NCBI GenBank assembly: GCA_030849805.1
Contig: JASANZ010002199.1
Coordinates: forward strand, 1 to 64,000
Direction of reading: 5' to 3'
Source: Sergeia podlipaevii
Taxonomy: Eukaryota > Euglenozoa > Kinetoplastea > Trypanosomatida > Trypanosomatidae
Length of the DNA: 64,000 nt
Shown: piece after piece, positions 9,861 to 18,840 of the stretch
Numbering within the stretch: position 1 is the first letter of the stretch
Layout of the letters: every line of letters begins with the position of its first letter
Translations under genes and position numbers: made by a program
The notes under the pieces: model-generated
Database searches by the model: none
The model's input: only the letters and a program-made list of their open reading frames with translations
What the model was told of the DNA's origin: nothing

Positions 9861-11756
9861 ATGGATAAGAAAATACCTCAGCGCACACGCTCACCACAGA
9901 AATTTCGTCCTGCAAAGCGCGATGTGCACAACCTGCTCGACCCAGACGTGCTCGACGATGACACCCGTCGCATGCTTTTTGAAGAAGTGATGAATGCACG
10001 TCCTGTTGGACTGACGCCTGTAGAGCACAGCAACAACGCAAATGTACGTGTCCCGCGCACCCATAACGTAGCCGTCGAAGCTCGCGCTGCTGGTAGTCAC
10101 GGACATCGCTCCATTGCGCCGCCTAGCAATGGCGGACTTCCTTCCCCAAAGCCGGGAGACTGTGTACGCAGCATAGCGGTCACCCCGCATGCAGGGGGAG
10201 AAGAGGCAGAAGGGGTGTTTCCTTCTCAGCTTAGGTCCCGCGTCAAGGGATCAGAGGCCGAGAATGGTCTCATCACCTCCATGGCAGCCCGCCTGGCTGA
10301 CCTTGAGCGCAAGCACACCGCCTATCAGAGCGAACTGAAAGAGATGCATGCAAAGTACCGCGTTTTAAACGACAAGTATCAGAAAGAGATGCGAGTACGC
10401 GACGAGGCGGAAAATCTAGTGATTACGCTCTACGAAGAGAAAAAGGAATCGGAGCGTGAGCTCACTGAAATGCGAGCGTTTCTTGCCGACTATGGTCTTG
10501 AGTGGAGAGGAAGCGGCGATACTGCAGAGAAGCGCGGCAAGCGCAGCAGTGCCAGCCCGACTCAAGCACGCAATGAAGTGGCAACCAGCACTGGGACACA
10601 GCAGAGCACTGCACAGACATTTGATCTTTACGCGGGTGACTTTACTAATGCAATCACTCTTTCTTCCAAGGCAAGAGAGGAGGAGGACGGTGATGCTGAT
10701 GATGATGCGAAGGGCCCAGTGCACTTTCTTAATACAGCCAAGAAAGGAACGAAGCTGTTCAGTCTACGAACACCTCAGGATGACGTGAACAGGCACCAGC
10801 GTAGAGGTCACGGAGGAATCGCAGTGGATGTCCAATTACTTATCAAAAACGCGCGTATTCTATCCGATTATGTGGGCTGGACGGGATTTGTGAAGGATGG
10901 AAACAAGGGAGGGATCCGCGACCGTGACGTGGTGCGTGTGGTGGTGTACAAAAATGGTATATGCGTCAATGGCGGGCCCTTCCGACCATACGGCTGGCCG
11001 CTATGCGAGGCCTTTGTCAATGACCTTGCCGAGGGGTACTACCCGTATGAGTTTAAGGAGAAGTATCCAGATGGGTTCCCTATTGAGGTGGTGGATCGCA
11101 GCGAGGAGGACTGTGAGGCAGGCAAGAAGCCATTGCCAGCTGCTATGGCCGGTGGGAAGCGCTTGGGAGGGGGTGATGAAGGTGATGCAAAGGCAATGCG
11201 CCAGTCACCAACGCAGCAGCAGTCAAATGTGCGCACTTTTGAGGATATCAGCGGCAGCGCGTACAAGACAATCCCCATGGATGAGTTCCTCAAGAAGGTC
11301 CCAGCACGAAAGATAACCGCAGAGGGGCGTTTGGTGAACGTGCGCGATGGGGTCGCAGCCCTCGTTGGTAAGTCTCAGCAGCACAGCGGGGGAGGGCATG
11401 GCATGGGTACGGTGAAGCACGTGACGCCTGCTGAAGCTGCGTTTCTAGAGCAAGCCTCCTCTTCACCACTGCCCTCTGAAGTAGGAGAGGGAATGGGTGG
11501 AAATCTTATCATGTGTGGCCTTGTTGCGATATTGGTTCGCATGCCTAGTGGTCAGAAGCTGACGCTGCATATGCGGCCTGACAACACCGTTGCGGAGCTC
11601 CGACGGGAGTTTGTGAAGGCGATGCCGGAATTTGCGTCGCAGCGTTATGAGTTCTGTCAGTCTTTTCCCTCTGTGGCGCTCACAGACCACAGCAAGACTC
11701 TCGCCGAGCTTGGGATGACTAAAAGCTGTACCTTTATGGTGCGTGTGCAGAAGTGA
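9861..11756 (+). CDS. SEP and UBX domain protein, UBXN11/p47-like
   Basis: The 631-residue protein has a disordered, basic N-terminus (1-130), a coiled coil at about 140-210, a charged linker, a SEP domain at about 340-410 and a C-terminal UBX domain at about 555-631. The SEP call rests on VVVYKNGICVNGGPFRPYGWP followed by the FVNDLAEGYYPYEF and YPDGFPIEVVDRS blocks. The UBX call rests on a ubiquitin-like stretch including LVRMPSGQKLTLHMRPDNTV. SEP-UBX proteins are adaptors of the AAA ATPase p97/VCP/Cdc48. The coiled coil before SEP and the lack of an N-terminal UBA domain fit UBXN11 better than p47/Shp1 (inference). The usual p97-binding FPR turn of the UBX domain is not obvious here: the corresponding loop reads QSFPSVALT, which keeps FP but not the Arg. 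Confidence 0.8.
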   Translation: MDKKIPQRTRSPQKFRPAKRDVHNLLDPDVLDDDTRRMLFEEVMNARPVGLTPVEHSNNANVRVPRTHNVAVEARAAGSHGHRSIAPPSNGGLPSPKPGDCVRSIAVTPHAGGEEAEGVFPSQLRSRVKGSEAENGLITSMAARLADLERKHTAYQSELKEMHAKYRVLNDKYQKEMRVRDEAENLVITLYEEKKESERELTEMRAFLADYGLEWRGSGDTAEKRGKRSSASPTQARNEVATSTGTQQSTAQTFDLYAGDFTNAITLSSKAREEEDGDADDDAKGPVHFLNTAKKGTKLFSLRTPQDDVNRHQRRGHGGIAVDVQLLIKNARILSDYVGWTGFVKDGNKGGIRDRDVVRVVVYKNGICVNGGPFRPYGWPLCEAFVNDLAEGYYPYEFKEKYPDGFPIEVVDRSEEDCEAGKKPLPAAMAGGKRLGGGDEGDAKAMRQSPTQQQSNVRTFEDISGSAYKTIPMDEFLKKVPARKITAEGRLVNVRDGVAALVGKSQQHSGGGHGMGTVKHVTPAEAAFLEQASSSPLPSEVGEGMGGNLIMCGLVAILVRMPSGQKLTLHMRPDNTVAELRREFVKAMPEFASQRYEFCQSFPSVALTDHSKTLAELGMTKSCTFMVRVQK

Positions 11757-12206
11757 AAAGAGGGAGGGGAGAGGAGAGGCAAAAACGGCGCAAATGAGAT
11801 GCGAGAAAGAATGAAGGTGGAATGGAGTGGGTTTGCGGGGCAATGTACAATACATATTCGATTGAATACACAATGAATTCAATGAGCGCTCCTTTTTTTT
11901 TTTTTTTGACATCTGCTTGAAGTGCTTTGTTCGCGCTGGCACTACTACTACTGCTTTGAGAGTTTCTACACATTGCGAAAATAAAAGCAAATAGTCTCCC
12001 CTTTTTAAACGAATATGTTTGCGTGCGTGAACGTTCGCTTATTGATTTTTTTTTCTTTTACTGCGGTAGTTACTCTTTTAGACATCTACTGCTGTGACTA
12101 TATCAGCACTTATTTTTGTTTCTTTGCTTGCAATGCTCCACTTTTCATTTTCTTTCGCTCTTTAAAATCCAGTAGGCTCCCTCACTCAACAGAGGGGTTG
12201 CTAGTT
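11757..12206. other. Intergenic region with splice acceptor
   Basis: The first part is purine-rich then T-rich, with a T-run near 11890-11904. An open frame running into the next gene starts at 12015, but it is T-rich sequence lying before the acceptor at 12171 and is regarded as non-coding. Confidence 0.7.
12171..12172 (+). promoter_or_regulatory. Spliced-leader acceptor that sets the start of the methyltransferase gene
   Basis: A pyrimidine-rich stretch at about 12137-12163 is followed by CCAG with AG at 12171-12172. Only one in-frame ATG (12207) follows before the conserved protein, so this site argues against the longer N-terminus from the ATG at 12015. Confidence 0.55.
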
Positions 12207-13361
12207 ATGCAGGCGTGTAGAACTGTTCGCTGTCAGCGGCTCACAGCAGCCTCACCCCAGATACAAGATTGGATTCATGTTATCAATAAGGGTAGTGGCA
12301 AGGCCATTTTGCCACAACTGAACGCTGCCAAAGCCTCGGCTCATCCTGCTGAGCCAGGACTCGATTATTGTCGTGCGCTGTGTTTCCTGCATGCACAGAA
12401 CGATCTTTTTCAGGCCCGTCAAGCTTTGCTTGAGGAACTGCGACATTACCCTCAGCAGTGGTTTGCACGCGAGCTGCTTTACGAGGTGAATGCTGTAGCG
12501 AGGCCCCATCTGCTGGCTCCTACAGAGGTGCAGAGGAGCTATCCCCTTTTTGCCCTTCTTCATGACGCACTGTTAGACCACACGATGCTCACGTGGCCAC
12601 GGTTGCTGAGTCTATTCAAGCACACAAGAGAGCTCGCTCAGCAACACCGCCGCCAACACAACAACAATAGTGTTAGCAGTAGCAGCAGCAGTGGTAGTAG
12701 TGGTAGTTGTGGTGGCGGGCACGTTGTAGAGTGTGGCACGGCAGGCGGTGGGTCCGCCGTCATGATGGCGGTTGTTCTTGCAGACGTCGAGTCCATCATG
12801 CCCTCTTCCTCCACCGCACCGCTGCGGAACGTGTATGCTCTGGACACGTATGCCGGCATGCCGGTCCCTACACAATACGACTGTATCCCAGCCGCGGCTG
12901 CCTCCACGTCGAGTGTGTCTGTCTCTGCAGAGGAGTCTGGCTGGGGTGCAGGTACCTGCAGTTCCCCAGAGGCTCACGTGCACCAGCTGGCCCGTAACTT
13001 TCATGTGGAGGACCGCTTGATCACTATCCGCGGTCCTTTTGAGGATACACTACGCCCCCAGCTGCTGGAAAAGGTCGGTGCGGCCGGTATTGGCCTGTTA
13101 CATGTAGACGCAGACTGGTATGCATCCACCAAGAGTGTGCTAGATACATTGCTGCCAGTGATGCGGAGGGATCGTCAGCCTTTTCAAGGGAGCACCACAC
13201 ACGCAGTGGAGTGGAAGAATTTTGTGCAGGTTGATGACTACTACTACTGGCACGGGTGTCGGCGCGCAGTAGATGAGGCACTCCGTGACTGGGAAAAAGA
13301 GGAAGGGTGGGCACCAGCTCTGGGCGACGTGGATGAAAACGCCGTCTGTTTTGAGATATAG
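12207..13361 (+). CDS. TylF/MycF-type class I methyltransferase
   Basis: The 384-residue protein matches the macrocin O-methyltransferase (TylF/MycF/NovP) family by eye. The SAM-binding motif VVECGTAGGGSAVMMA lies near residues 173-188. The VYALDTYAGMPVP block follows, then HVDADWYASTKSVLDTLLP near 298-316 and VQVDDYYYWHGCRRAVDEA near 340-358. In the characterised bacterial enzymes the Asp of the DxDxY block and the DD pair bind the catalytic metal; both are present. Substrates of these enzymes are usually hydroxyls of sugars or small natural products; the substrate here is unknown. The N-terminal 150 residues look helical, with a weak TPR-like pattern, and a Ser/Gly/Asn-rich insert precedes the SAM motif. 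The longer frame from 12015 is rejected because its extra 64 residues come from T-rich DNA. A bacterial origin is possible but untested. Confidence 0.75.
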   Translation: MQACRTVRCQRLTAASPQIQDWIHVINKGSGKAILPQLNAAKASAHPAEPGLDYCRALCFLHAQNDLFQARQALLEELRHYPQQWFARELLYEVNAVARPHLLAPTEVQRSYPLFALLHDALLDHTMLTWPRLLSLFKHTRELAQQHRRQHNNNSVSSSSSSGSSGSCGGGHVVECGTAGGGSAVMMAVVLADVESIMPSSSTAPLRNVYALDTYAGMPVPTQYDCIPAAAASTSSVSVSAEESGWGAGTCSSPEAHVHQLARNFHVEDRLITIRGPFEDTLRPQLLEKVGAAGIGLLHVDADWYASTKSVLDTLLPVMRRDRQPFQGSTTHAVEWKNFVQVDDYYYWHGCRRAVDEALRDWEKEEGWAPALGDVDENAVCFEI

Positions 13362-13832
13362 AGGGAGAGAGAGAGAGAGTTAGGGAGATTGAGGAAAGAC
13401 CATTGCGTTTGGGTGTGTGAGCCCTATCTTGCCTTGTCACAGGAATACATTTATTCACACTATAATTATCTTTTTATTTTACAACATATACATATATATG
13501 TACTTCCGACACCGCGCTTTGAAAGGGAAGGAATGAGTTTGGCTTCTTTCTTGAGTACTGTTATGCACGCACACCGTGCGACATAGCATCTTCAATGATG
13601 GTGTTCTCTTTTGTGGTTACTTCCTCCTCTTTTTTTTTTGTTGTTGTTGTTGCTACGTCGTTGCTCTTGTAGTTCTCCTAACTTGCAGTGCGACACTGCT
13701 CGCTAGCCTTGTTAGTAGCGGCTGTAATTTTTTTTTATTTTCGTCTGCTTTCTTCATATCAGACCGATTTTTAAAAAATCTTTTGTTAATAGTGTGTGCG
13801 ACAAATTAGTGACTTATAGCTTTCCTCTAAAT
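13362..13832. other. Intergenic region with splice acceptor
   Basis: A short (GA)n tract overlaps and follows the stop, then TA-rich DNA, a (GTT)n tract near 13638-13655 and T-rich DNA. No gene is seen. Confidence 0.75.
13761..13762 (+). promoter_or_regulatory. Spliced-leader acceptor for the SF1-like gene
   Basis: A pyrimidine tract at about 13728-13757 ends in TATCAG with AG at 13761-13762. The first ATG downstream is 13833, giving a 5' UTR of 70 bases and supporting that start over the upstream in-frame GTG. Confidence 0.55.
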
Positions 13833-14636
13833 ATGCCGAAGGAAACCGCGTCGCGCTGGAGCGATGCTCGCTATACTAATCTCGAGGTGCCCAGCTACGT
13901 TCCACCAGAGGCACTCACACTTGAAAGCGGTCGCTTCATGCATGCGCTGCTTCTCCGTGTTCTTGCTAACGATATGCAACGTCTTATCACGACGCAAGCA
14001 GCAGGGCAGTACTTTGCGAATATTCCTGTCGAACCCGAATATGACGCGAACGGTGACCGTACTAACACGCCGATGAACATGCTCGGCGACCGCCGCCGGC
14101 AGGTGCTGGAGGAGTTGCTGAGATACCTCAGCACTGCCGAGCAGACAAAGCCAAAGGAGCTAGTCATAAGGCGGTACTTCACTCAAGAGCAGATGGATAG
14201 CGGCGCATGGGGTGCCATTCTTGGAGCACGTGGCTCCGTGCATCAGCAGCTTGAGAAGGAGTTGCACTGCAAGATTGTATTGGTAGGTCGTGGTATCACG
14301 AACCCGTTGAAGGATACCAGCCCCAATGCTGCGACCATGGCGCTGGAGGATCCGCATGTGCGTATCAGCGCTGCTAACGAGGGGGATATGCAGAAGGCGG
14401 TGGAACGCATCGAATGGATTCTGTCTGATGACCCAGAGGCTGAGGAATTTCGTGAAAAGAATCGCAGGCGTATGGCGCAGGTGGAGGGTCGCTACGACCC
14501 CCGCACGTGGGTTTCCGGAGCGGACAAGAAGGCAGCTGGCGCAGATAGCAGCAAGGGTGGGAAGCGAGCGAGAGAGGAGGCGCTTGTGCAAGAAGCGGTG
14601 GACAATGAAGTTGATGAGTTCTTGGATGGACTGTAG
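13833..14636 (+). CDS. SF1/BBP-like KH-domain RNA-binding protein
   Basis: The 267-residue protein resembles splicing factor 1 (branch-point binding protein). Residues about 65-95 carry the YDANGDRTNTPMNMLGDRRR block that precedes the KH domain in SF1 proteins, and residues about 105-215 form a STAR-type KH domain with the variant GxxG loop in AILGARGSVHQQLEKELHCKIVLVGRG. SF1 recognises the intron branch point and helps recruit U2AF; in trypanosomatids it acts mainly in trans-splicing of the spliced leader (family knowledge). The C-terminus is acidic and Lys-rich. The CCHC zinc knuckles and Pro-rich tail of animal and yeast SF1 are absent, so this is a short form. An alternative reading is another STAR-family RNA-binding protein. 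Confidence 0.75.
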   Translation: MPKETASRWSDARYTNLEVPSYVPPEALTLESGRFMHALLLRVLANDMQRLITTQAAGQYFANIPVEPEYDANGDRTNTPMNMLGDRRRQVLEELLRYLSTAEQTKPKELVIRRYFTQEQMDSGAWGAILGARGSVHQQLEKELHCKIVLVGRGITNPLKDTSPNAATMALEDPHVRISAANEGDMQKAVERIEWILSDDPEAEEFREKNRRRMAQVEGRYDPRTWVSGADKKAAGADSSKGGKRAREEALVQEAVDNEVDEFLDGL

Positions 14637-15000
14637 ATGACAGAGGAGGGTATATAGGTGTGTGTGTGTGTTGTGCGCGCGTGCGAGCGCGCGGGACTCG
14701 ACATTACGTTGATGAGAGCAGTGGCAACTGCAACTTGTGCGAGTGTCAATGAAGTAATGAAAATGTACACGAATGATCACGAGCGGGCTATGTGGAAGTA
14801 AGGAACTTTTTTTTGATATTTTTTGACGTTTTCTTTTCTTTTTTTTGCATCAGTTTTACGCCTATCAATCTCTCTCTCATATCTATTATAAATATTTATT
14901 TATTTATTTCTAGCCAATACAAAACATAGGCATCGAGAGAAGAAACACATTATTAGCAGAAAAGGGGCGCTAGACACGCACAAAAAAAAAAAAAATCGTG
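14637..15000. other. Intergenic region with splice acceptor
   Basis: A (TG)n tract follows the stop. A T-rich tract at about 14808-14847 precedes CAG with AG at 14852-14853. A poly-A run lies directly before the next ATG. No gene is seen. Confidence 0.75.
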
Positions 15001-16209
15001 ATGTCCAAGCATCCACGGGAAGAAGATGTCGCTAGGGGTGGCAGCACCACCCTCAAGCGTTCTCGCTTCGACCCCGCAGCTCTCGGCCTCCCTGAGGAAT
15101 TTGTCTTGACAGACTACACCAGACTCAAAGGATGCAGCTGCAAGCTTCCTCAACCCAAGCTACTGGCGCTCCTACAGGCCGTGGCAACCTCACCCGGACA
15201 GAAGGATGTTGGCATGGACTGTAGCATCGTACCCCTACGGCACCGTAGCAGAGAAGGTGGTGAGGACCTCTTTCTCGTTTCCACCACAGATTACTTCTTC
15301 CCCAGTGTCGACGATCCGTATCTGCAGGGCCAGATCGGCGCCGCCAACGTGCTCTCTGATTTGTACAGCATGGGAGTGGCAGACTGCGACACAGTGCTGA
15401 TGCTCCTTGCCGCCAGCACGGACATGGACGAAGTGGAGCGGGAAATCACCACGCGGGAAATCATGCGTGGCTTTGTGGAGCGTGTCGAGCTGGCCGGGGC
15501 ACGGGTGACAGGTGGTCAAACAGTGATGAACCCTTGGCCAATCATAGGTGGCGTAGCGATGCGGGTGGTGGCGGAGTCGGAGATGGTGCGGCCCGCGGGT
15601 CTTCTTAAAGCAGGGGATGTGCTGGTGCTGACCAAACCACTCGGCAATCAGATCGCCGTCAATCTGCAGCAGTGGCTTCACCGTCCCTCTCCGGTGTATG
15701 AGGAATTCATTGAAGGAGCAGTGACGCAAAAGGAAATTGAGGCCCTCTACGACGCTAGCACAGAGAGCATGAAGCGTTTGAACCGCACTGGAGCACAGCT
15801 CATGCAGAAGTACAGTGCGCATGGGGCAACCGATGTGACTGGCTTCGGCATTCTCGGTCATGCCAAAAACTTTGGTGCCGCTCAGGCAGTCCCGAGCGAG
15901 GCAGGTGGCGGCAACGGCAGCGCAGCGGAGTTGTGCCTTGTATTGGAGAAGTTGCCCATGTACAAGACTGCGGTCAAGGCGTCACGCCTCATGCACGATA
16001 AGTTCCGTCTGCTGGAGGGCTACTCCGCAGAGACAAGCGGGGGTCTGCTTGTGGCTCTTAAAGACAAAGCTACTGCGGAGCTTTATGCAGCGGAGATTGA
16101 GAAGCTGGATGGTGAGCCAGCGTGGATTGTCGGTCATGTCGCTGCACGCGCCATGCCAAGTGGGCCGTACGCGCGGCTGAAGGGAGGCTACGAGATTATC
16201 GAGGTATAG
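15001..16209 (+). CDS. SPS2: Selenophosphate synthetase (SelD/SPS2)
   Basis: The 402-residue protein makes monoselenophosphate from selenide and ATP, the selenium donor for selenocysteine tRNA. The active-site motif GCSCK places Cys45, Cys47 and Lys48 where bacterial SelD has its catalytic Cys, second Cys and Lys. Cys replaces the selenocysteine found in some animal SPS2 proteins, so no in-frame TGA is needed. The STTDYFFPSVDDPYLQGQIGAANVLSDLYSMG block is the AIRS-superfamily nucleotide-binding part, and GATDVTGFGILGH is a further family signature (residues about 278-290). The length is about 50 above bacterial SelD because of a charged N-terminal extension. An in-frame GTG directly upstream is ignored in favour of ATG. 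Its presence implies that the organism retains selenoprotein synthesis. Confidence 0.93.
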   Translation: MSKHPREEDVARGGSTTLKRSRFDPAALGLPEEFVLTDYTRLKGCSCKLPQPKLLALLQAVATSPGQKDVGMDCSIVPLRHRSREGGEDLFLVSTTDYFFPSVDDPYLQGQIGAANVLSDLYSMGVADCDTVLMLLAASTDMDEVEREITTREIMRGFVERVELAGARVTGGQTVMNPWPIIGGVAMRVVAESEMVRPAGLLKAGDVLVLTKPLGNQIAVNLQQWLHRPSPVYEEFIEGAVTQKEIEALYDASTESMKRLNRTGAQLMQKYSAHGATDVTGFGILGHAKNFGAAQAVPSEAGGGNGSAAELCLVLEKLPMYKTAVKASRLMHDKFRLLEGYSAETSGGLLVALKDKATAELYAAEIEKLDGEPAWIVGHVAARAMPSGPYARLKGGYEIIEV

Positions 16210-16536
16210 TGCATTCCAACTTGCACACAGTAACAATCAAGCGCATTTGTGAATGAATAAGCAGTCGGCAAGCAAGTTCTTTCTCAATTAGATGTTGGTC
16301 GAACAACAAAAGAAAAAATGCTGGACTTTTTTTTTAATCCGACTCTCCTGCTACATATTTTTTTTTTCCTTTCACTCTGTCATTTTCTTCATACTGGATT
16401 GTCAATGATTGGTGAGAAAATAGGTTCTTCGTTTTTTTGAGACGAGTGCATCAACCAATAGTGGTAGCTGCAGTGAGTGAGTGGCTTCCCTGAAAGCGGA
16501 GGACGCAAAAAAAAAAAAAAAGATACGCACAGCACA
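16210..16536. other. Intergenic region
   Basis: T-rich DNA with a pyrimidine tract at about 16358-16390 followed by AG at 16415-16416 and 16422-16423. A poly-A run lies 20-35 bases before the next ATG. No gene is seen. Confidence 0.75.
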
Positions 16537-18291
16537 ATGCGTGCTGCTCCCCGACATGCATGGATACCTTGGAGCAGTGGATATGTAGGGATCCGACGGG
16601 TGGTCTTGTGTGGCCGTTCAGCAGTGGAAGCTGGTCCCGCAGTATTGGGCTCCCGCCGCTTTTTGAGCGTGCGGAGTACAGCTGAACTCTTTACCTCCCC
16701 CGCTGGCCTCATGGCGCTGCTGTACAAACGATCTGGCGGTAGCAGCAGCAGTACTAGCAGTGGAAGTGGTGATGGTGAGAAACGCATGCCTTTGTCTCGC
16801 TCAAGGCGCCACAGACGGCAGCGCGGCACGTCTGACAAGAGCAACAACAACGACAATGGGAAAGATGGCACTGGTTCTAGTGCTGAAAGAGAAAGCTCCA
16901 TCTTTAGCAAGGAAGCGGTTCGCCTTGCCGTTATCATACTTGTTCTATCGGCGCTCTGGGAACTTTTTAACTCGCAGCGCAGCAACATCAGCCAGAAGCT
17001 GCGCAACTGTTTTATGATTACGCTCGAAGTTCGCTCCTCTCAAGAAGAGTGTGCTATGATCATGGACTGGATGGGGAGACAGCCGCGAGGGCAGCGGGGA
17101 CGAAACATCGCCCTGCGTCCTGTGACGGTGCTTGATGAACGTAAGCTACAACACACCTCTGGAGGTATCTCTGACGAAGAGGAGCGGGTAACATTTGTAC
17201 CAGGATACGGCACTCACTTCTTTACCTTTGAAGGAACGTGGATGTGGGTGACACGCCGCGAGGACCAGTCGAAGCAGAAGTCGAGTATGCGGGTCACTGG
17301 AACAGATCGGGAAAACGATGTCCTCGTCATTACTCTTCTCACACGCAAGCGAGAAGTGGCAAGTGCATTTCTCAGCTCAGTGCGGGAGTCTTGGGAGGTA
17401 AACGTGCGCAATAAAGTCCGTATCTTTGTGGGCGAGGTCTACAGTAGCATGCCATGGGTGCTTCTCACGGAGCGCGCGCGCAGGCCGCTGGACACGCTTT
17501 ATTTGCCAGAAGCCGTCATGGAAGTGGTGAGCGAGGTGAGGTCTTTTTTGGCACTGCGCGACACCTACGCCGCGCTAGGCATTCCGTGGAGGCGCGGGTA
17601 CCTCTTTGAAGGTGTCCCCGGCACTGGCAAGAGCAGCTTTGTCACCGCCCTCGCCGGCGAGCTCAACCTTCCGGTTCACTTACTGTCCCTTCAGGCCGAA
17701 GGCATGTCGGATGATGCTCTCATTCAGCTAGTGAGCAAGCTGCCCCAGCGATGCATTCTGTTGATTGAAGACATAGAAAGCGGAATAAAAAATCCCAACG
17801 GAGCCTCGAGAAGCGGGGGCGGCGAGCAGACACGCAGTTGTACCGAACTGGGCGGTAGCAGCGAGAGTGGGGTGACGATCAGTGGTCTTTTGAATGCGCT
17901 TGACGGGCTATCCAGCAGCGAAGGACGCGTGCTGGTGGTGACGAGCAATGATCCTCGTAAAATTCCGTTTGCAGACGCCATGTTGCGTCCAGGTCGCATT
18001 GACCGTCGTGTCAGCTTTGAACCACTCAAGCCACAGGAGATGTCCCAGATGGCCGCCTCCTTTGCGAAGGTGCTTCAACAAAGCCCAGAGACGTCATTAT
18101 CACAGCAGCAGCAGCAGAAAGAAAGTGGGGAATTGCCTGCAAGTGTGAAAGACGATGTGGCCAAAGCGGCGGCAGCAGCAGCAGAAGAATTGATCGTTTC
18201 TGGCACTGCGATGACTCCAGCAGGCCTGCAACAGCAGCTTCTAGGAGCACTGTACCATTCTATTCGCGATGCCGAAGTGACCGCGCGGTAG
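16537..18291 (+). CDS. BCS1: BCS1-like AAA ATPase, mitochondrial
   Basis: The 584-residue protein has a basic, probably mitochondrial N-terminus, a Ser/Gly/Arg-rich linker, one transmembrane helix near residues 130-146 (LAVIILVLSALWELF), a BCS1 N-terminal region at about 150-330 and an AAA module. Walker A is GVPGTGKSS near residue 359, Walker B is ILLIEDIES near 408, and the sensor and arginine-finger region includes RPGRIDRR. This order of helix, BCS1-N and AAA is specific to BCS1, which moves the folded Rieske iron-sulfur protein across the inner mitochondrial membrane into cytochrome bc1. A Ser/Gly insert sits between Walker B and the next AAA block and a Gln/Ala-rich stretch lies near the C-terminus; the protein is longer than the yeast protein because of these. 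The frame is open upstream from a GTG, but the first ATG is used. Confidence 0.87.
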   Translation: MRAAPRHAWIPWSSGYVGIRRVVLCGRSAVEAGPAVLGSRRFLSVRSTAELFTSPAGLMALLYKRSGGSSSSTSSGSGDGEKRMPLSRSRRHRRQRGTSDKSNNNDNGKDGTGSSAERESSIFSKEAVRLAVIILVLSALWELFNSQRSNISQKLRNCFMITLEVRSSQEECAMIMDWMGRQPRGQRGRNIALRPVTVLDERKLQHTSGGISDEEERVTFVPGYGTHFFTFEGTWMWVTRREDQSKQKSSMRVTGTDRENDVLVITLLTRKREVASAFLSSVRESWEVNVRNKVRIFVGEVYSSMPWVLLTERARRPLDTLYLPEAVMEVVSEVRSFLALRDTYAALGIPWRRGYLFEGVPGTGKSSFVTALAGELNLPVHLLSLQAEGMSDDALIQLVSKLPQRCILLIEDIESGIKNPNGASRSGGGEQTRSCTELGGSSESGVTISGLLNALDGLSSSEGRVLVVTSNDPRKIPFADAMLRPGRIDRRVSFEPLKPQEMSQMAASFAKVLQQSPETSLSQQQQQKESGELPASVKDDVAKAAAAAAEELIVSGTAMTPAGLQQQLLGALYHSIRDAEVTAR

Positions 18292-18840
18292 AGTTGTTTC
18301 AGTGCACTTCATTTGCAACGGTTTTTTTTTTTGAGGGAGGTTGTTTTGAAGTTTTTTAATAGCCATGTTTATCTTTTTTTTCCTCGTTTGTTATATATTG
18401 GTTATTATACTATCGTGATTCCTATTTCATTATATCGCATTTCGCATTTTAGTTTTCTACTATTGTTGCAGCATTTAAAAAAAAAAAAAAAAAACTCAGG
18501 CTCCTTAAGAAACGAGTGTGCACATGACGGTACTTGCTACTCTGACATTTTTCAAGGAAACAACTTGTGCAGCAATATCCATTTTTTTTTTTCAGGAATA
18601 CACCCTTCACTGGTTTACTTTTTCTCTTCCCCCTTTGTTGTCTTGTATTTAACACTTGACAACTTTGAAGCAGACGTCATATTGGCACTTTCCTTTGACG
18701 GTACATAGTTGGCGTTAGTAGTTGCGCGCTCCTTTTTCTTGTTAGTAGCACTTTTATATCATCTCTTTTTGTTGTTGTTTGTTTGCTTTCCATTAAACAG
18801 AAACATCAATTTTTTTTTCCTTATTCTTATTCAAGTAAGC
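18292..18840. other. Intergenic region with splice acceptors
   Basis: Contains T-runs, a poly-A run near 18477-18494, and T-rich tracts leading to AG at 18799-18800 and 18834-18835, which would give 5' UTRs of 40 or 5 bases for the next gene. No gene is seen. Confidence 0.75.

Noticed and set aside
12015..12206. 64 extra N-terminal codons of the methyltransferase, with a hydrophobic stretch
   Set aside because: The DNA is T-rich and lies before the best splice acceptor (12171), so the apparent membrane segment is probably not translated.
15130..15144. Possible selenocysteine position in selenophosphate synthetase
   Set aside because: The catalytic codon is TGC (Cys45), not TGA, so no recoding is needed.
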